Shown: positions 33,901-45,685, numbered from the stretch's first letter. The stretch is 64,000 bases of DNA from Trichosporon coremiiforme (GCA_039545355.1 BCJJ01000003.1:2005092-2069091); one strand, 5' to 3'. Notes: generated from the letters alone by a model not told the origin. Program-made: numbers and translations.

Positions 33901-36900
33901 CACTGACCCAGGCTCTCCATGACGTGCACGCCAGCCGGTCCCCCCGTAACGAGGCCGGTCCAGGAAGTGGGAAGCGCGCTAGGGCTATATCCCGATGTGC
34001 GTGCTCTTTGTTTCCTGCAACGTGCTTGAAAGGCACGACAGGCACGAGGACGAGACTCAGCTTAGCGAGCGCATCGCCATTACATTCATCCCTCCCGACC
34101 CTTCCGCAATACCGAAACCCCTGGATCCAGCGGGCTCGGCGCTGGGCATATGGGCATCACCTGCGGCTGCTGCAGGTGTAGCTAAACGACACGACTGTTA
34201 CGAGGGGCAACACAGGATTGCACTGACTGATGCTACGCTGCAGCGGCGCACCCGTCGAATGGCGGACCGAGACCCATGCCGTGTCCGGAAACCGGCGTGC
34301 AGCACGTTTGAACCCACGAGAACCACTACTCCGCTCAGCTGCACCCGCCCTGCTGGGCCTGAAACTGACAACCGCATGCCACTCTGCGAGGCCCTCTCGA
34401 TGAATACCCCAGCGAGTTCGCCATCGCCGTTCCCCAATAGACGACCCGCGCGATACGAGAACTATTGCGGCTTGATGAGCATTCAAACGTCATCTGAATG
34501 CAGCAGGGATCGGCACCTACCGCAGTACCGCACACACGGGCACTGGCGGGCTGTTTCCGCCGGACGACCAGGTCCCAAAACAGGTTGCGAGGAAGCCAGG
34601 TCCAGAAAGTCAATGGTCGCTTAGCATTTGGTGGGAGTGCCAGTTTGGATTTCAGGGCTGGCCAAGTCAAGTGGTCACGACCGCGCCGTGCGGTTCGCTC
34701 GCTGGCTTGAATCGTGCTCGGACTCAACCTTGTTTCGCCCTGCGATATGGGTTCGGGGACTCGCCGGGTCCGAAAGCGCAGCAGGTCGACCGACCAACCA
34801 CCGCGCAGGTTTAGGCGATCACTCTCTCGATCACGACTCTTGCCGCATATGTACCCCGCCTCCCTTGTCCTGGCTCTGCCCTGCCTTGACCTCCGCCGTG
34901 CTGCCCTTGCCGTCCCCCTTCCGCCCCTCTCCGTCCATTGAGGTTCCGGAACTGAGGGACAAACTCCGGAGCGCAGCGTGCCTCCCCCTTCGGACCCCTC
35001 GGACCGTGCTCGATGTTGCGCTCAGCAACCCCCAGCGGAAGGACGGACCGTCTTGGTGACCGAGGTGATCACCGAGGTTTCCTCGTTACCACCCACAACG
35101 CCCGTTTGGGTACGTCGTGCTATCTCCGTCTCACTTGCTGCCGGCATGGGCGGCTTGAACGTGCTCAACTCGAGTTAAAGCCGAAACCTGTTCTTCGGTT
35201 CCTTCGATTGCTCCTTCCATTGGAACGCTAGTCTGCTGCCCTTGTTGGGGGCCGGCGGCGCCGATGGCCGCCTTCACCGAAGTCTTCCTTGCCCTATGCC
35301 CCTGGCCCTCGTTTGTGGGAGCGTTACTGGTTGGAGCGGCTGGCAACTTGATACCTTGGCTCATCAGGTCAGCGGCTAACTCAGTAGAGTTCGGACCCCT
35401 GCTGTCATGGGTTTTGGGTCCCGATATCGTCGTCCCGATCCGACCTCCCTCGTGTGCATTAGCTGACCGAGCTGGTCACCGATGTTTGTGCCTCTCGCCA
35501 ATCATAGGGGACTGGTTCACGCTGACCACATGACCTGCTCACAGCCGTTTCGCATGGGGTGCATGACTCACATGATTCCTCGCCCTTGTTCCCTCACACT
35601 GCAATTGATACATCTCTTTCTCTTGCTGCACGGTCACCTTCCCAACGACCGTCTCAGAATTAGCCGATTTGCTGCCTTAACCCTCGTCGACAACCGAGCC
35701 TGTCCGAGCCTCCCCATGACGTACAGACAACGCAGCTATTGCAGGGCATCGGTCAACGTTCGAGACCACAATCGCGATAAGAATCGGGGTACTCACATAC
35801 TCGGCAGACTTGACGCACACGACAGCACAGTTGGCGCCATCCTAGTTCACCGAACCGCGTCATGTGTCATGAATGACGCTACCTTACATGACGATATGAG
35901 GATAATGGCGCAGCGGCGTCAAACTGGGTCCTCGGTCCTGGCCAGGGATGCTGGGTACGAGGAGGAGGGCCCCGGCGGACGATGCGCCGCTGCGAATTGT
36001 GAGTCGTGAGTCCGAGGCGGTTACTTGGTACTTCTGAGTAAGAACTCTCGTGACCAAGGGGAGAAGGGGAGAAAACTCACAGCTTCGGTCTTGAAAACTG
36101 ACAAGCCTCGTCGATCCCGAAGTCTCAAACATTCAGAGATCCAAAGGAGGCGAGGGGAGGGGCCGGCGGCACCCAGTCCGCCGTGACAAACACTTTGTGT
36201 GCGACTCCGCCAAGTTCACGCCGAAGGCCACGATGAGTAGCTACGGGTGGGTGGTCACGATGGGTAGCCACGATGAGCAGCCACCCCACCCCTCACCCCC
36301 GTCCTGCCCACCTGCTGGTCGAGTCCGAGCTGCCGAACCCCCCAGTGCCTTGGTTCTGGCTCACACAAACGTACTAACGTGTTCGGACATCAGGACGCCA
36401 TGCCCCCGAGAGCCCTGGTATCCTTTCTGTGACCTTTGGAGCTCCGCAGAGCCGAGGCATGCAGAGAACGTCATCGGCGAGGCTTTGGCATCGTCGTGGC
36501 ACTCGAGTGCCGGTCTGGAACGGGTGTGGCACTCCTTTGTCCCTTCTGGTGGTATACGGCCTAGTGGGTTCATGAGTACCGTGGACACTTTGACTGTGGC
36601 AGTCTGTATGATGGGAGAAGCGATGGGTGGGCCACGGTTTTGACAGAGAGCAGCAATGTGATGGCTTACTACAGGTTCCTGACGATGGCAGCTGGCGCCC
36701 CGAGTTGGAGGCTTGCTGGGAGCATGTTCATACCTTTGGAATGGTTTGCTGTGTCCTGTCTACCGACGGCTGGTTAATCAGAGAAAGGCTTTCTGGGCAC
36801 CAAGTTGGTACACTGACCTGGGACTGACGACTGACCTTTGAGCCGCACCCGAACTGATCCGAGGAGGTGCAGTGTAGCTTCCTCCTTCACGAACTCAGTA

Positions 36901-37988
36901 CAGAACTCGACCGTTTCCGAGCAGACTTTCATGGCATTGGACTTCGTAGCAGAGGAAAGCAGGCGTAAGGTTCGAACTGATCTTGTGTGTGGTCGCCAGA
37001 TCAGGTGCAGAGAGCAACCATTAGGCGATGCTAACGAGTGTCTGTCTGCTCGTTCACCATTGCGACACTCGTGAGCACTACCGTGTGGCTGCAGGGAGCC
37101 TCGCGGAGATCCTGTGACCATCGTGAGCTGAGTCACCCGCCACCTGGCCCTACTGTTGGAGACCTTTCCAGGAAACGCGAACATCGCAGAGTCGATTAGG
37201 TGAACCTAACTCTCTCTCTGCGGTCGCTGACATCCTTCCCGCTTTGATGGCCCCTCCAACGATGTCCCAGCTTGGCCCTGACAGAAGGACGGCGAAGCTT
37301 GAATCGGACTGCAGCATTGCAGTATTGTTTGTGGTGCCTCGAGATTGGGAGAAGCGAGCATTCGATATATCTGTCCAGGCAACCACGGGAGAGTTCTTGG
37401 CTGGAGTCTACACGAAGGTACTGAACTACAGCCCCTCTGCGTTGGTGAGATGTGCTAACACTCCTGACCAGTCAACGCCGAGTTTGGAAGTGCTCAGGCC
37501 CTGTCAAGTGCAGTGCGACGTCCTGGTACCGACAGATGAGGGCCATTGAGCCCCCGCTGAAGCCACGTTCACAAGTTCACAAACGTAACAACTAGGTTCA
37601 GCAGAAGATTAGTTCGACCCAGCAGGTTTTGGACTACAGGAGGAGCGGAACCAAGGTCTCGGGTGGGTGCAACAGCTATTCGACTGTTTGCGGCCCGTGC
37701 GCAGCACCTGCCGCGCTCTCAAAGGCGTCATCGTCCCTGCTGTGAGCATTGATACCTCCCAGTGCTGACCGATTCCGCTGGTTTGGAAAGGATCAACAAG
37801 CTCGACTGTGCTGGCTGAGTGGGGTGGCCACGATATGCCAGCTATCATTGGCGGAAGGCTGAAGAGGAAGGCACCCGACGACAGCGACGACTGGGCGCAG
37901 TGATTTACTAGTGATCAGTGTGTCGCCTGCGCTCCAAAACATATCGAACCCCCCCAAACGCTGACGGCCTTGGATGCCTGACAATGGC

Positions 37989-37996
37989 TGACGTCA
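37989..37996. promoter_or_regulatory. CRE-type palindrome TGACGTCA
   Basis: Perfect palindrome of the ATF/CREB bZIP class in non-coding DNA, 128 bases left of the palindromic AP-1/Gcn4-type site at 38124-38136. The pair could mark a regulatory element. Confidence 0.35.
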
Positions 37997-38123
37997 ACTG
38001 CCCACGCCCGGCAGCAAAGCTTCCCCTGTTTCCTCCGACCGCAGCCGCAGCCTAGTGCGAGGGGAAAGTAGCCCGGCGAGCTAGCGGCGCGAGCGGGGCG
38101 GAAAGGGCCGAAGTCGCTGTGAC

Positions 38124-38136
38124 GGTTGAGTCAACC
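38124..38136. promoter_or_regulatory. Extended palindromic AP-1/Gcn4-type site
   Basis: GGTTGAGTCAACC is a 13-base palindrome apart from its central base. It contains the bZIP consensus TGAGTCA at 38127-38133. It sits in GC-rich non-coding DNA, with another TGACTCA at 38594-38600. The flanking symmetry is greater than needed for the core site. Confidence 0.4.
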
Positions 38137-39268
38137 TCTGCGCCCTGGGCGCCCCACGTCCAATCTGCTTCCCAACACATCTTCAATCTGTCAATCTCTG
38201 CAATCTGCAAACTGTCTTAGCAGAATTAAGCTTACTCACGTCCCTTCCCCTGACGGCCTGATCGGCGACCCGGTTGCAGCAGACTCTACGGCGCGGACCG
38301 GCACGCGACCAGGCATCCCGAAGTGGCAAGTTCGTCGTGCCTACGTCCGCAGCGTGGAGTGCCGATCGGCAGCCCGCCGTCCGATGTTCGAAGTCCGATG
38401 CTCTGCACTCTACGCTCTCAATTCCGAGCCCCACAGCGCGCAGCATAAGAAGTCTAAGGCACGTTCAGAGTGCGTGCGTGTTGTATGCGTTGCTGATCGT
38501 CGATCCTGGATGGACCCGCACTGGCTTGGCAACTGCATAAATAAGTTTTTCCGACCAATTCGGGCGGGCTGGTTCCACTTTACTGCAAATCACTGACTCA
38601 TTTTCAGTACAGCAAAGGAGCTCTGTCATTCGGAACCGGAGACGTCGGTGCTGACTCTTTTGAGGAGTTGTCTGGCCACTCTGGTGTGAAGCTATGCCAC
38701 ACTCGGTTTAGCAATCGACCGTCCTCGGAGATCAGTTCACTGTCAGTGACTTTCCCCATCGGTGAGCGCTTGCCTAGCATTCCGTCGGCGCCCCTCATGC
38801 CTGACTACCAACTCCGGTCGTCCATCACACCCGCCCACAGCTATCGCCGCGGGTGGCGGAAGAAGTCGGTCGCGACGATGAACCGCCAGCCGACAACCGG
38901 GTGCCGACTGCCGCCATCCCGATCCACTCTCGCACTTGCGTACACGCTGACACGCTGCCACGTTGACACGTTCACACGTCGATACATCGACGCGTCGTCG
39001 CGGTCGCGTTGCGGGGTTCGGCTCCGTGAGGCCGCCTGTGCCTCCAGCGCATTCAGTCGCGTTCGAGGAACGTCCGAGCCTCGGCGTGCCAACATTCATT
39101 ACCGGGGTGCCGTGGCAGCTGGGCAGATTCCTACATGCTACAGTCAGTCATCTTATACTACACAACTGGGCTCCCTATTAGCCACATCCAGCCCATCTCT
39201 TGTTGCCGGGGCGTGAAGCGAAGCGCTGTGATCTTAGGAAATGGAGATGGAAGTGGGCCAGAGCGGAG

Positions 39269-39647
39269 TCACGCTTCCAGCGCCTTGTCGATACGCTCCA
39301 CCACGCGCATGAGCTCGGCGCGCAGGTCGCGCAGCTCCTTCCTGCTTCCCGTATCGCCGGGGAAGTGGACTTCCCTCCTTGGCGAAGATGGGGTGCGGGG
39401 ACTGCCCTCCGGGCACAGGATGCCGTGCCCACAGTGTTGTTCCACTTCGACAGTCTGCCAAGTGTCAGTGTGGACTTCAATAAGGATGTGGAAGAATGAG
39501 GGCAAAGACTACGACGGGGAAGAGGCTCACTGTATAAGATGGTCGGAGGTACCGTCCTAGCCTGATCGTCATCAGAACCCCAATGCCGGCGACGAACAGC
39601 ACGCTGGTTATCGTCTCGAGTGTCGGGTAGGGGTATGTGGGGTGCAT
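39269..39647 (-). CDS. Small membrane-anchored protein with C-terminal coiled coil, unknown function
   Basis: Two exons, 39531-39647 and 39269-39454, give 100 residues. The 76-base intron has a GTGAGC donor and an ACTGAC...CAG end, and phase is kept. Residues about 11-29 (ETITSVLFVAGIGVLMTIRL) form a single hydrophobic segment after a short head (MHPTYPYPTL), followed by arginines, so it is probably a one-pass anchor. The C-terminus is charged and helical (SRKELRDLRAELMRVVERID). The splice junction falling exactly where membrane and soluble parts meet, plus sensible composition in both halves, argues for a real gene although it is short. I do not recognise the family. A mitochondrial or peroxisomal membrane location is possible but not shown. 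It lies downstream of the Q-rich regulator on the same strand. Confidence 0.55.
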
Positions 39648-40208
39648 ACTGGCACTGGTGTTGGCAAGTTTGTTCGCAAAACCGTGAAACCGTGATGACC
39701 TGGAAGTGAGCAACTTTACTTATCGCGCTAGCGTCTGGTTAGCCGGACCCGGGTATGTCAGCGTTGATGACAGTTTGGATCACACTAGCTAGCTAGAATT
39801 CGTACACCAAATGCATTCTGCGGGATTCACCCGCATGACCCGGCGCACGCCCACGCCGGGCCTTTTGGTCCTTCCGTCAGTCGCCACATGACGGAAAGAA
39901 AAGAGAAGGGATAGAAAAGAAAAGAGAGGTGGCGGAACGAAGTGTCTCGCCGTCGAAGACCAAGATGGCAACGTCACTTCATGACTTCTCAAACTTCTGA
40001 TCAAACAATTCTTCTTTGTTGAGCGCTACGCTCTTTCTCGTCGTCTAGTAATATATAAGGAGGAAAAGCACTTGTACACCCTTGAACATCATACCCAAAG
40101 TGGAGAAAAGAAACAAACAGAGCGTCCCTCAAGCAGGGGACAGTGGGGCGCTCGTGGTGGGTGGCAGAGTAGAGAAAATGAGAAACGAGGACGACCATGA
40201 CCCCCGCC
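39648..40208. other. Intergenic region between the small membrane-protein gene and the Q-rich gene
   Basis: These 561 bases should hold the 3' UTR of the Q-rich gene (minus strand, stop at 40209) and the promoter of the small gene. A purine tract of AGAAAAGAGAAGGG type lies at about 39893-39931. No further gene was seen. Confidence 0.45.
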
Positions 40209-41964
40209 TTAAGCGCCGAAGCCGTTCGGGCCTGGAGGCGGGTACAGGTGTCCCGGAATCTGGCCACCGAACATCATGTTCTGGTGCATGGCGTTGATGT
40301 CGATCGATCCCTCGGCTCCGGGTGGCAACCACTGCGTGGCAGGATGCATTCCGGGGACGGGGGCCGCGGTGAACGGCATCGGCTCCGGGTTCCCGGGCAT
40401 TGCTGCCACTTGGATGACGAACTGCGTCTCGAGCGTCGCAGGGTTTCCGGCTCCATCGATAAACTCCGCACGGGCTAGCACCTGCACGGGAGGCTGCAAT
40501 GAGTCGGGAACACCCGCAAGCCTCGTTCCGTCCTCCCAGCGTAGCCAAGGAGGAAGGGAGCCCGGCGGAGACGAAAAGGTCGGCTTGATGCTGGCAGAGG
40601 GAGCCATCGGGTCCCAGATCTTCGGTTCCCACTCATACCGGTGGTTGATGATGGCGACGGGCTGGGGCAGGATGATGATACGCCTTTTGAATGGACGGAA
40701 CACCCATCCGCCTCCAGGAAGCTTCTTCGCATCGACGTGCCAGATGTGATTGCCCTTGGACTTCGCCTTCTTACCATCAGCGTTGAAACGCGAGATGAGC
40801 TCTTGGTGCCAAAGGTAGACCTTGACCTTCTTGATGGACATGGTCTCTTCGGTGATGCCCCGCGACTGAAGCTCTTCGTGGAACGCATTGGTGAATGCCT
40901 GAATGCGGAACTTAAAGGGGCGGTAATCCGGAGACTCGTCCAGACGCTGCATTTTCTTGGGCATGAGCACCTGGTGAATCTTCTCACCCTTGCTGTCGCA
41001 CATTTCAAGGTCGGAGCAGACCTTGTTGAGGAACTCGTTGAAGATCTTGTCCAGCTGGGCACGGATGTCGTCCGAGATCACAACGCCAGACGTGTTCCCG
41101 ACATCAGCCATCTCTGGGCCAGCTGACGAGCGTCGACGCTTAGGTCTGCGGGGCTGGGTATCGTCATCATCGCCTCCGTCATCGTCGTCATCATCGTCGT
41201 CATCAATCGGCGATCCCTGGCGCGACTGCCACGCCGACGGAGGCATTGACGTCGACATCGACAAAGCGTGTCCAGGCTTCACAACGGAAGAGGAACGAGC
41301 GCGCGCGATAGGACGCCCATCCGCACGCTGCTCAACAACAGAGGAACGGCGTGACTTTTGGCCGTCACCTTGGCTCGGCTGCTGCTGGGCCTGCGAGACA
41401 ACGGCAGCCGCTGCAGCAGCAGCCTGGGCTTGAGCCTGGGCCTGCGCATGAGCAGCAGCCGCCTGCTGCTGTGCAACGGCTTGCGCCTGAGCCGCCTGGG
41501 CAGCTTGCGCAATTTGATGGGCGGCCTGTGCTTGTGCCTGAGCTTGGGCCTGCGCTTGGGCTTGGGCCTGCGCCTGAGCCTGAGCCTGTACCATCTGCTC
41601 CATACCCGCCATGACAGCCGCGCTGTTATCCGGGATCCACTGGCCGTTGGTCGGCGACTGGCCGCGAGAAGGGGGAACAGCAGCCAGAGGGGAAGAGATC
41701 GCGGGTGGGTGGTGCATCCCGACAGCTCCCGTGAAGTTATTGGTTCCTCCGTTGATAGGCGTGGTTGGGACAGTAGCATTCTGAACAGGCGGATGGACCT
41801 GGCTCTGAAGCTGGTGTGCGTTTGGGAAGGAGTGCGAGTGGACGAGCGGCGGGGCAGACACTGGTGTTGGGTGCATCATGGTCGATGCAGCGGCAGACAT
41901 TGAGACTGGCGAGGTAACTGTCGGAGTCGTGACAACACTCAGCGGCTGAGACTGCTGCTGTTGT

Positions 41965-41999
<35 letters not shown>

Positions 42000-43722
42000 C
42001 TGCTGTTGGTGTGCCTGCTGCTGCTGTTGCTGCTGGGGCACTGACAGGATGCTCGCCAGCGCAGGCGCGGCTGCAGCCAAGTTGGGAGCCGCCATCGTCT
42101 GCTGCTGAGCCGTAGGCGAATAGTTCATGGGGGAAATCGTTTGCCCGTTGGATCCTGGGGTAGTCTCGCGCGGTGTCGGCACAGGTGCCATACCCAGGTC
42201 ACTGGCGATCTCAAGTTGCGTGCTGATCTGTCCCAGTGCTTCGGGAATTCGTTCTCCTTCGCCACGAAGCAAGGCTTCCTTCGCGTTCTGAGCCTGGTTG
42301 ACAATGCTGATAGGAGTTAGCAAACTTCGAACGGCAAAAGCGAAAGGCTGAAGTCGACAGCCCAGGCATAAAGAAAGACTCACGTGTCAAGCATGGTCAA
42401 CCGTTCCATTGTCAACCGCTCCGCAATGTCATTTCCGGTAGGCACCGCTGCGCTCATCTGTTGAGCCACATTCGGGTGAGGCGCGCTGGAAAGGATGTTT
42501 GCGGAGGGGTGGCGGCTATGGCTTGGACGCGAAGGCGTCGTCTGAGAAGGATCTTCCATCGACACATCGCCCAAAGCCACAGCCACCTGGGATGCTATAT
42601 GGTCGCCACCTCCAGGTGTCGTGGAAACAACAGGTGAGGCTGTACCTGAGCCACTGTGGATGGTGGTAAACGACAGATGCGTCGGGACAGCCGAGACGCC
42701 ATTCGGAGAAACGCCGTTAGAGAACTGAGGCGCTCCGTTATCTCCGGCTATTGAGGTCGTCGCTGAGCGTTGACGCAGCTGTTGAGCTGAAGGCATCATG
42801 CGGACTGGTGATGTCGGCTGAGACGCCGGAACTCTATATGAACCAGGGAAAGTGCCGGTTGTTGACGGGGCCGTCAATGGAGCAGGCGGAGCCTGATTCA
42901 TGCCGACGCTGGTGTTTATCCGGGGCTGGGTAGCAGACTGCGGCTGTTGCTGTTGAGGCTGGCCGTTCATCTGCGGGGCAAAAGGGACTCCGGCACCCGA
43001 TGTCTGATCAGCGCTGTTCGCAGCAGAGGCAATCGAAGCCTCGGCAAATCGGAAGTAGTCATCAGACGGATCGCCGACCAGTGACAAGCTGGTCGCGTCG
43101 GTGAAAGGAGCGCTTGTGCTGACCAGGGAAGCTGGAGACATGCCGGCTGAGAAAGAAAGAGCTGGAGGGAGGGCGGAGATGTTCAGGCTGAGATTGGCAG
43201 GTCGTGCTGACTGCTGCTGCTGTTGTTGCTGCTGTTGTTGTTGATGCTGCTGCTGCTGCTGCTGCCGTTGCTGTTGTTCTTGCTGTTGCCTGTGGGCGGC
43301 AGGCGAATCGCTGCTTGAGCCCTCGGACGGGGGGAAGTAATCGCCCCCCGTCTGAGAATCGCTCTGCGAGTCTATTCTGCTCATGTCAGTGACTGATTGA
43401 TGGGCGAGGAGACTCACGTGGCGGGGGAAGGCGGTGTGTCAAGCTGTGCACCAATCCAGACGTCTGTTTTCACGGCACAGGACCCTCCTGAGTCATCAAG
43501 TTGATAAGGGACGTCCGGATAGATAGCGTTGTCGTGATGGACTGACCCGAACGGGGGGTTATGCCCCAAGGGATGGGTGAAAGCAGAAATGTTGGGAGGG
43601 TTCGCTGTAGAAGATACCGAAGCTACAAGCGAGTCGAGGCTGGGGAGCGGAGTCAGCAATTGTCGTGATACCTGTCGTCTGTGTGCGCGTGCCGTGCTGG
43701 GTCGACGCTGGATCGGAGGCAT
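40209..43722 (-). CDS. Large glutamine-rich probable transcriptional regulator, family not recognised
   Basis: Exons 43418-43722, 42384-43376 and 40209-42306 join in phase to give 1,131 residues. The first two thirds are low-complexity, with two polyglutamine tracts, an alternating Ala-Gln stretch and Ser/Pro/Thr-rich linkers. An acidic run (DDDDDDDDDGGDDDD type) with a basic cluster PRRPKRRRSS follows and could act as a nuclear signal. Residues about 830-1040 look like a folded domain: ISDDIRAQLDKIFNEFLNKV, DYRPFKFRIQAFTNAFHEEL, KKVKVYLWHQELISRFN, GNHIWHVDAKKLPGGGWVF and AIINHRYEWEPKIWDP. I cannot name it. Composition suggests a nuclear co-regulator. The N-terminus is uncertain: an upstream methionine at 43772 plus a 32-base intron (43640-43671) would also give an open frame. 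A long AUG-free stretch lies upstream at 44261-45557. Confidence 0.75.
41395..41595. repeat. Alternating Ala-Gln coding repeat
   Basis: Degenerate six-base repeats encode runs of alternating alanine and glutamine in the Q-rich gene (QAQAQAQAQAQAQAQ type, then AQAAQAQAVAQQQAAAAH). The third bases vary, so the tract is old or selected at protein level, not a fresh slippage product. Confidence 0.8.
41951..42035. repeat. CAG/CAA polyglutamine repeat, C-terminal copy
   Basis: On the coding (minus) strand CAG and CAA codons alternate irregularly and encode about 27 glutamines broken by one His and one Ala. The CAA interruptions should limit slippage. The reading frame is kept throughout. Confidence 0.85.
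43209..43289. repeat. CAG/CAA polyglutamine repeat, N-terminal copy
   Basis: A second mixed CAG/CAA tract near the N-terminus of the same protein, encoding roughly 25 glutamines broken by Arg and His. The length probably varies among strains. Confidence 0.85.
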
Positions 43723-44260
43723 CGAAGGGAGATGGAGGAGACGAGTGAGGAACGAACATCAAAGTCGGGCATGAAAGGGTGAACGCCAATGCGCGCGATG
43801 CTCACGTCAGTCTGTTTCGCACGCAGACCCGACAGCGACGAGGACCGCGCACAAAGCGAACAGACGCTTCCACACTGCTCGGGAAAAGCTCCCCAACGGT
43901 CGAAAGCGGGGTGGGTGCGCTGGCTGTCCACAAGATCTCCAATCCTCACCAGCGTCACCGGTGTGGTCTATAGGTGCGGTGTGTGATCTGCCAAATCGAC
44001 TCGGTGAGGTATAGAGAGCAAAAGCCATGTTGACCTTCCTTTCAGAGCTGGGTTCACCTCGACACTTGGGTCCACACCTTACGCTACCGCAGCCGCGCCT
44101 CCACCAGTGCGGGCGCCAGGTGCGACCCACTGTACGTTCCACCATCCGATTAACCGGGAGGATGCGGTATGTGCAGTGAGCCCTAGATGCCAGGCCGGCA
44201 AGAGGGCCCAGGTCACCTCGCGCTTTACGCAGCAGCTCACCCGCAACGTCTGTCTTCCAT
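43723..44260 (-). promoter_or_regulatory. Upstream region of the Q-rich gene with possible leader intron
   Basis: On the minus strand a perfect donor GGTGAGTACA occurs at about 44334, and branch/acceptor-like signals (ACTGAC followed by GTGAG) lie near 43800-43815. A leader intron of about 530 bases could therefore remove the ATGs at about 44260, 44144 and 44026. Two minus-strand ATGs at 43772 and 43759 would remain before the chosen start. Confidence 0.35.
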
Positions 44261-45557
44261 CACCCTTACGCACCTACCAGCACTCGAACCGTGCACAGAC
44301 AAGCAGACTGTGAACTAGGGGAATGTGTACTCACCGAGAAGCCCCGATACACAGCAACTCTGTCGTAGCAGTCGCTGCAAAGGTGTGGAACTTGACTCAA
44401 AAGCAGCAGGGCTGCCGTTCGGTCAGGTTACAAGTGGCGTAAACCCCAGGGAAGGCGGACGTAAACCGAGATGAAGGGCGTCGCGTGTAGACGAAAGAAA
44501 GCGGTCGAGGTGATTAACTGCTTCCGAGCGTCGTGACGGGCGTGTAGGTTGCAGAATGTGCCTCGCTTTCTGCACGCCTGTATGATTGCAACGCACACAC
44601 AACGCGTAGCACGAAATTGGAACGCGGAGTGGAGGGGCGGTTTGGATGGGAGTCGAGGGCGACAGTGACCAATCGACGGAAAGCTTTAAACGACCGGCGT
44701 AGACTGGTGCGTTCGAGTGTGACGTTATAACGAGGAAGGTCGAGAATCGGTCTCTAGAAGGGGAGAATGTCGATATGGCGTACGCAACGATCAGATGTGA
44801 CCACACTTGGACTAGAGCTGTGCTGGTCGACGCGGTCGAATGGGACAGGGAAGGCGGTACAAGCCGTGCACCAGGTACGCGTTGAATCCTTAGCGGGACG
44901 CGGATTTCCGTGCTATTGGGCGTGAATCTCCACGGTGATATCGCGAGCGCAGCGCAACGTCCTGTCGGTCAGACCAAAGATGGCAATCGTCGGTTAAAGC
45001 CCGGCCAAAATGATGGATGGGGCTTGCGGCGTTGGGTCGCGGGTTTCGACTGTCAGTTGAAAACTTGAGTCGAGGAAGCGACAGGAGATGGGTGGGTAGC
45101 AGTGATGGCGCAGGGAAGTCGAGTGACAGAGGAGGAAGGGTCGAGTGATTGCGGTTGTATCGAGCGTCCAAACGGATGAGCGAGGGGACGACAACTGTGT
45201 CGATTTTTCGGGCTTTCGAATCTGAATTGATACCGAGGCCGAGAGGAGATCGGAAGGGGAGGTGTGTCGTAACTCGAGGCCGGTGCGGAAGGGAGTGTGG
45301 ATGCAACTACAGTCCGTGCAGTCGATTTCGACGAGGATGGGCGAGAGGGGTGGATGGGGGTGTGGATGAGAGGGGAGACGACTTGGATGATGAGATGGAA
45401 GGGAAAAAGGAGTAGGGTGGACCAAAAACCGGCGGCGGCAGTGGTCTCTGAGAGGTAATGTAGAGGGGCAAGGGTGGTGAGCGAGCGATGGACGCCGGGC
45501 AGCCCAGCCAGGAGAGCGTCCAGAGAGGGGAGGACGCCAGCGCCAGATAGGAGGAAG
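44261..45557 (-). promoter_or_regulatory. AUG-free probable long 5' leader of the Q-rich gene
   Basis: Read on the minus strand this 1,297-base stretch has no ATG (no CAT on the plus strand), though about 17 would be expected by chance. ATGs are common on the plus strand in the same stretch. It is pyrimidine-rich on the minus strand, which gives the long Pro/Ser-rich ORFs that cross it. It ends near a good splice donor at about 44334. The best explanation is a transcribed leader kept free of upstream starts. Confidence 0.5.
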
Positions 45558-45685
45558 CATGCAGGCTCAGGCCGCGAGGCTGGCTGCTGGCAGGCCATGC
45601 TGGACTGGCGTACTGGGCAGGGGTGGCCGGGTGGGAGGGGGGAGCGGGTGCAGTCCAGCCAAGGGCACGAGGCAAGGGACGAACC

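Larger units (their letters stand above)
30982..39268. other. Long gene-poor region, middle part of the central island
   Basis: About 8.3 kb without a supportable gene. The first few hundred bases are the 3' UTR of the bZIP gene, with a CAC-rich run near 31105-31130. ORFs further right are short and lack domains or good splice joins. Apparently unique sequence, no mobile-element proteins. Notable sites are TGASTCA at 31640, 35564, 37129, 38127 and 38594, and a CRE palindrome at 37989-37996. A small direct repeat occurs around 36230-36285, where CACGATG(A/G)GTAG-like units recur. CT-rich patches (for example 34840-34940) may mark promoters of unseen transcripts. Confidence 0.5.

Noticed and set aside
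36968..36995. GGTTCGAAC resembling a tRNA T-loop
   Set aside because: Flanking bases do not pair to form a T arm and no cloverleaf fits.
37244..37549. 101-codon frame (MMAPPTMSQLGPDRR...) that looked protein-like in its middle
   Set aside because: Short, no partner exon with good signals, no recognised domain; not strong enough to call even as a pseudogene.
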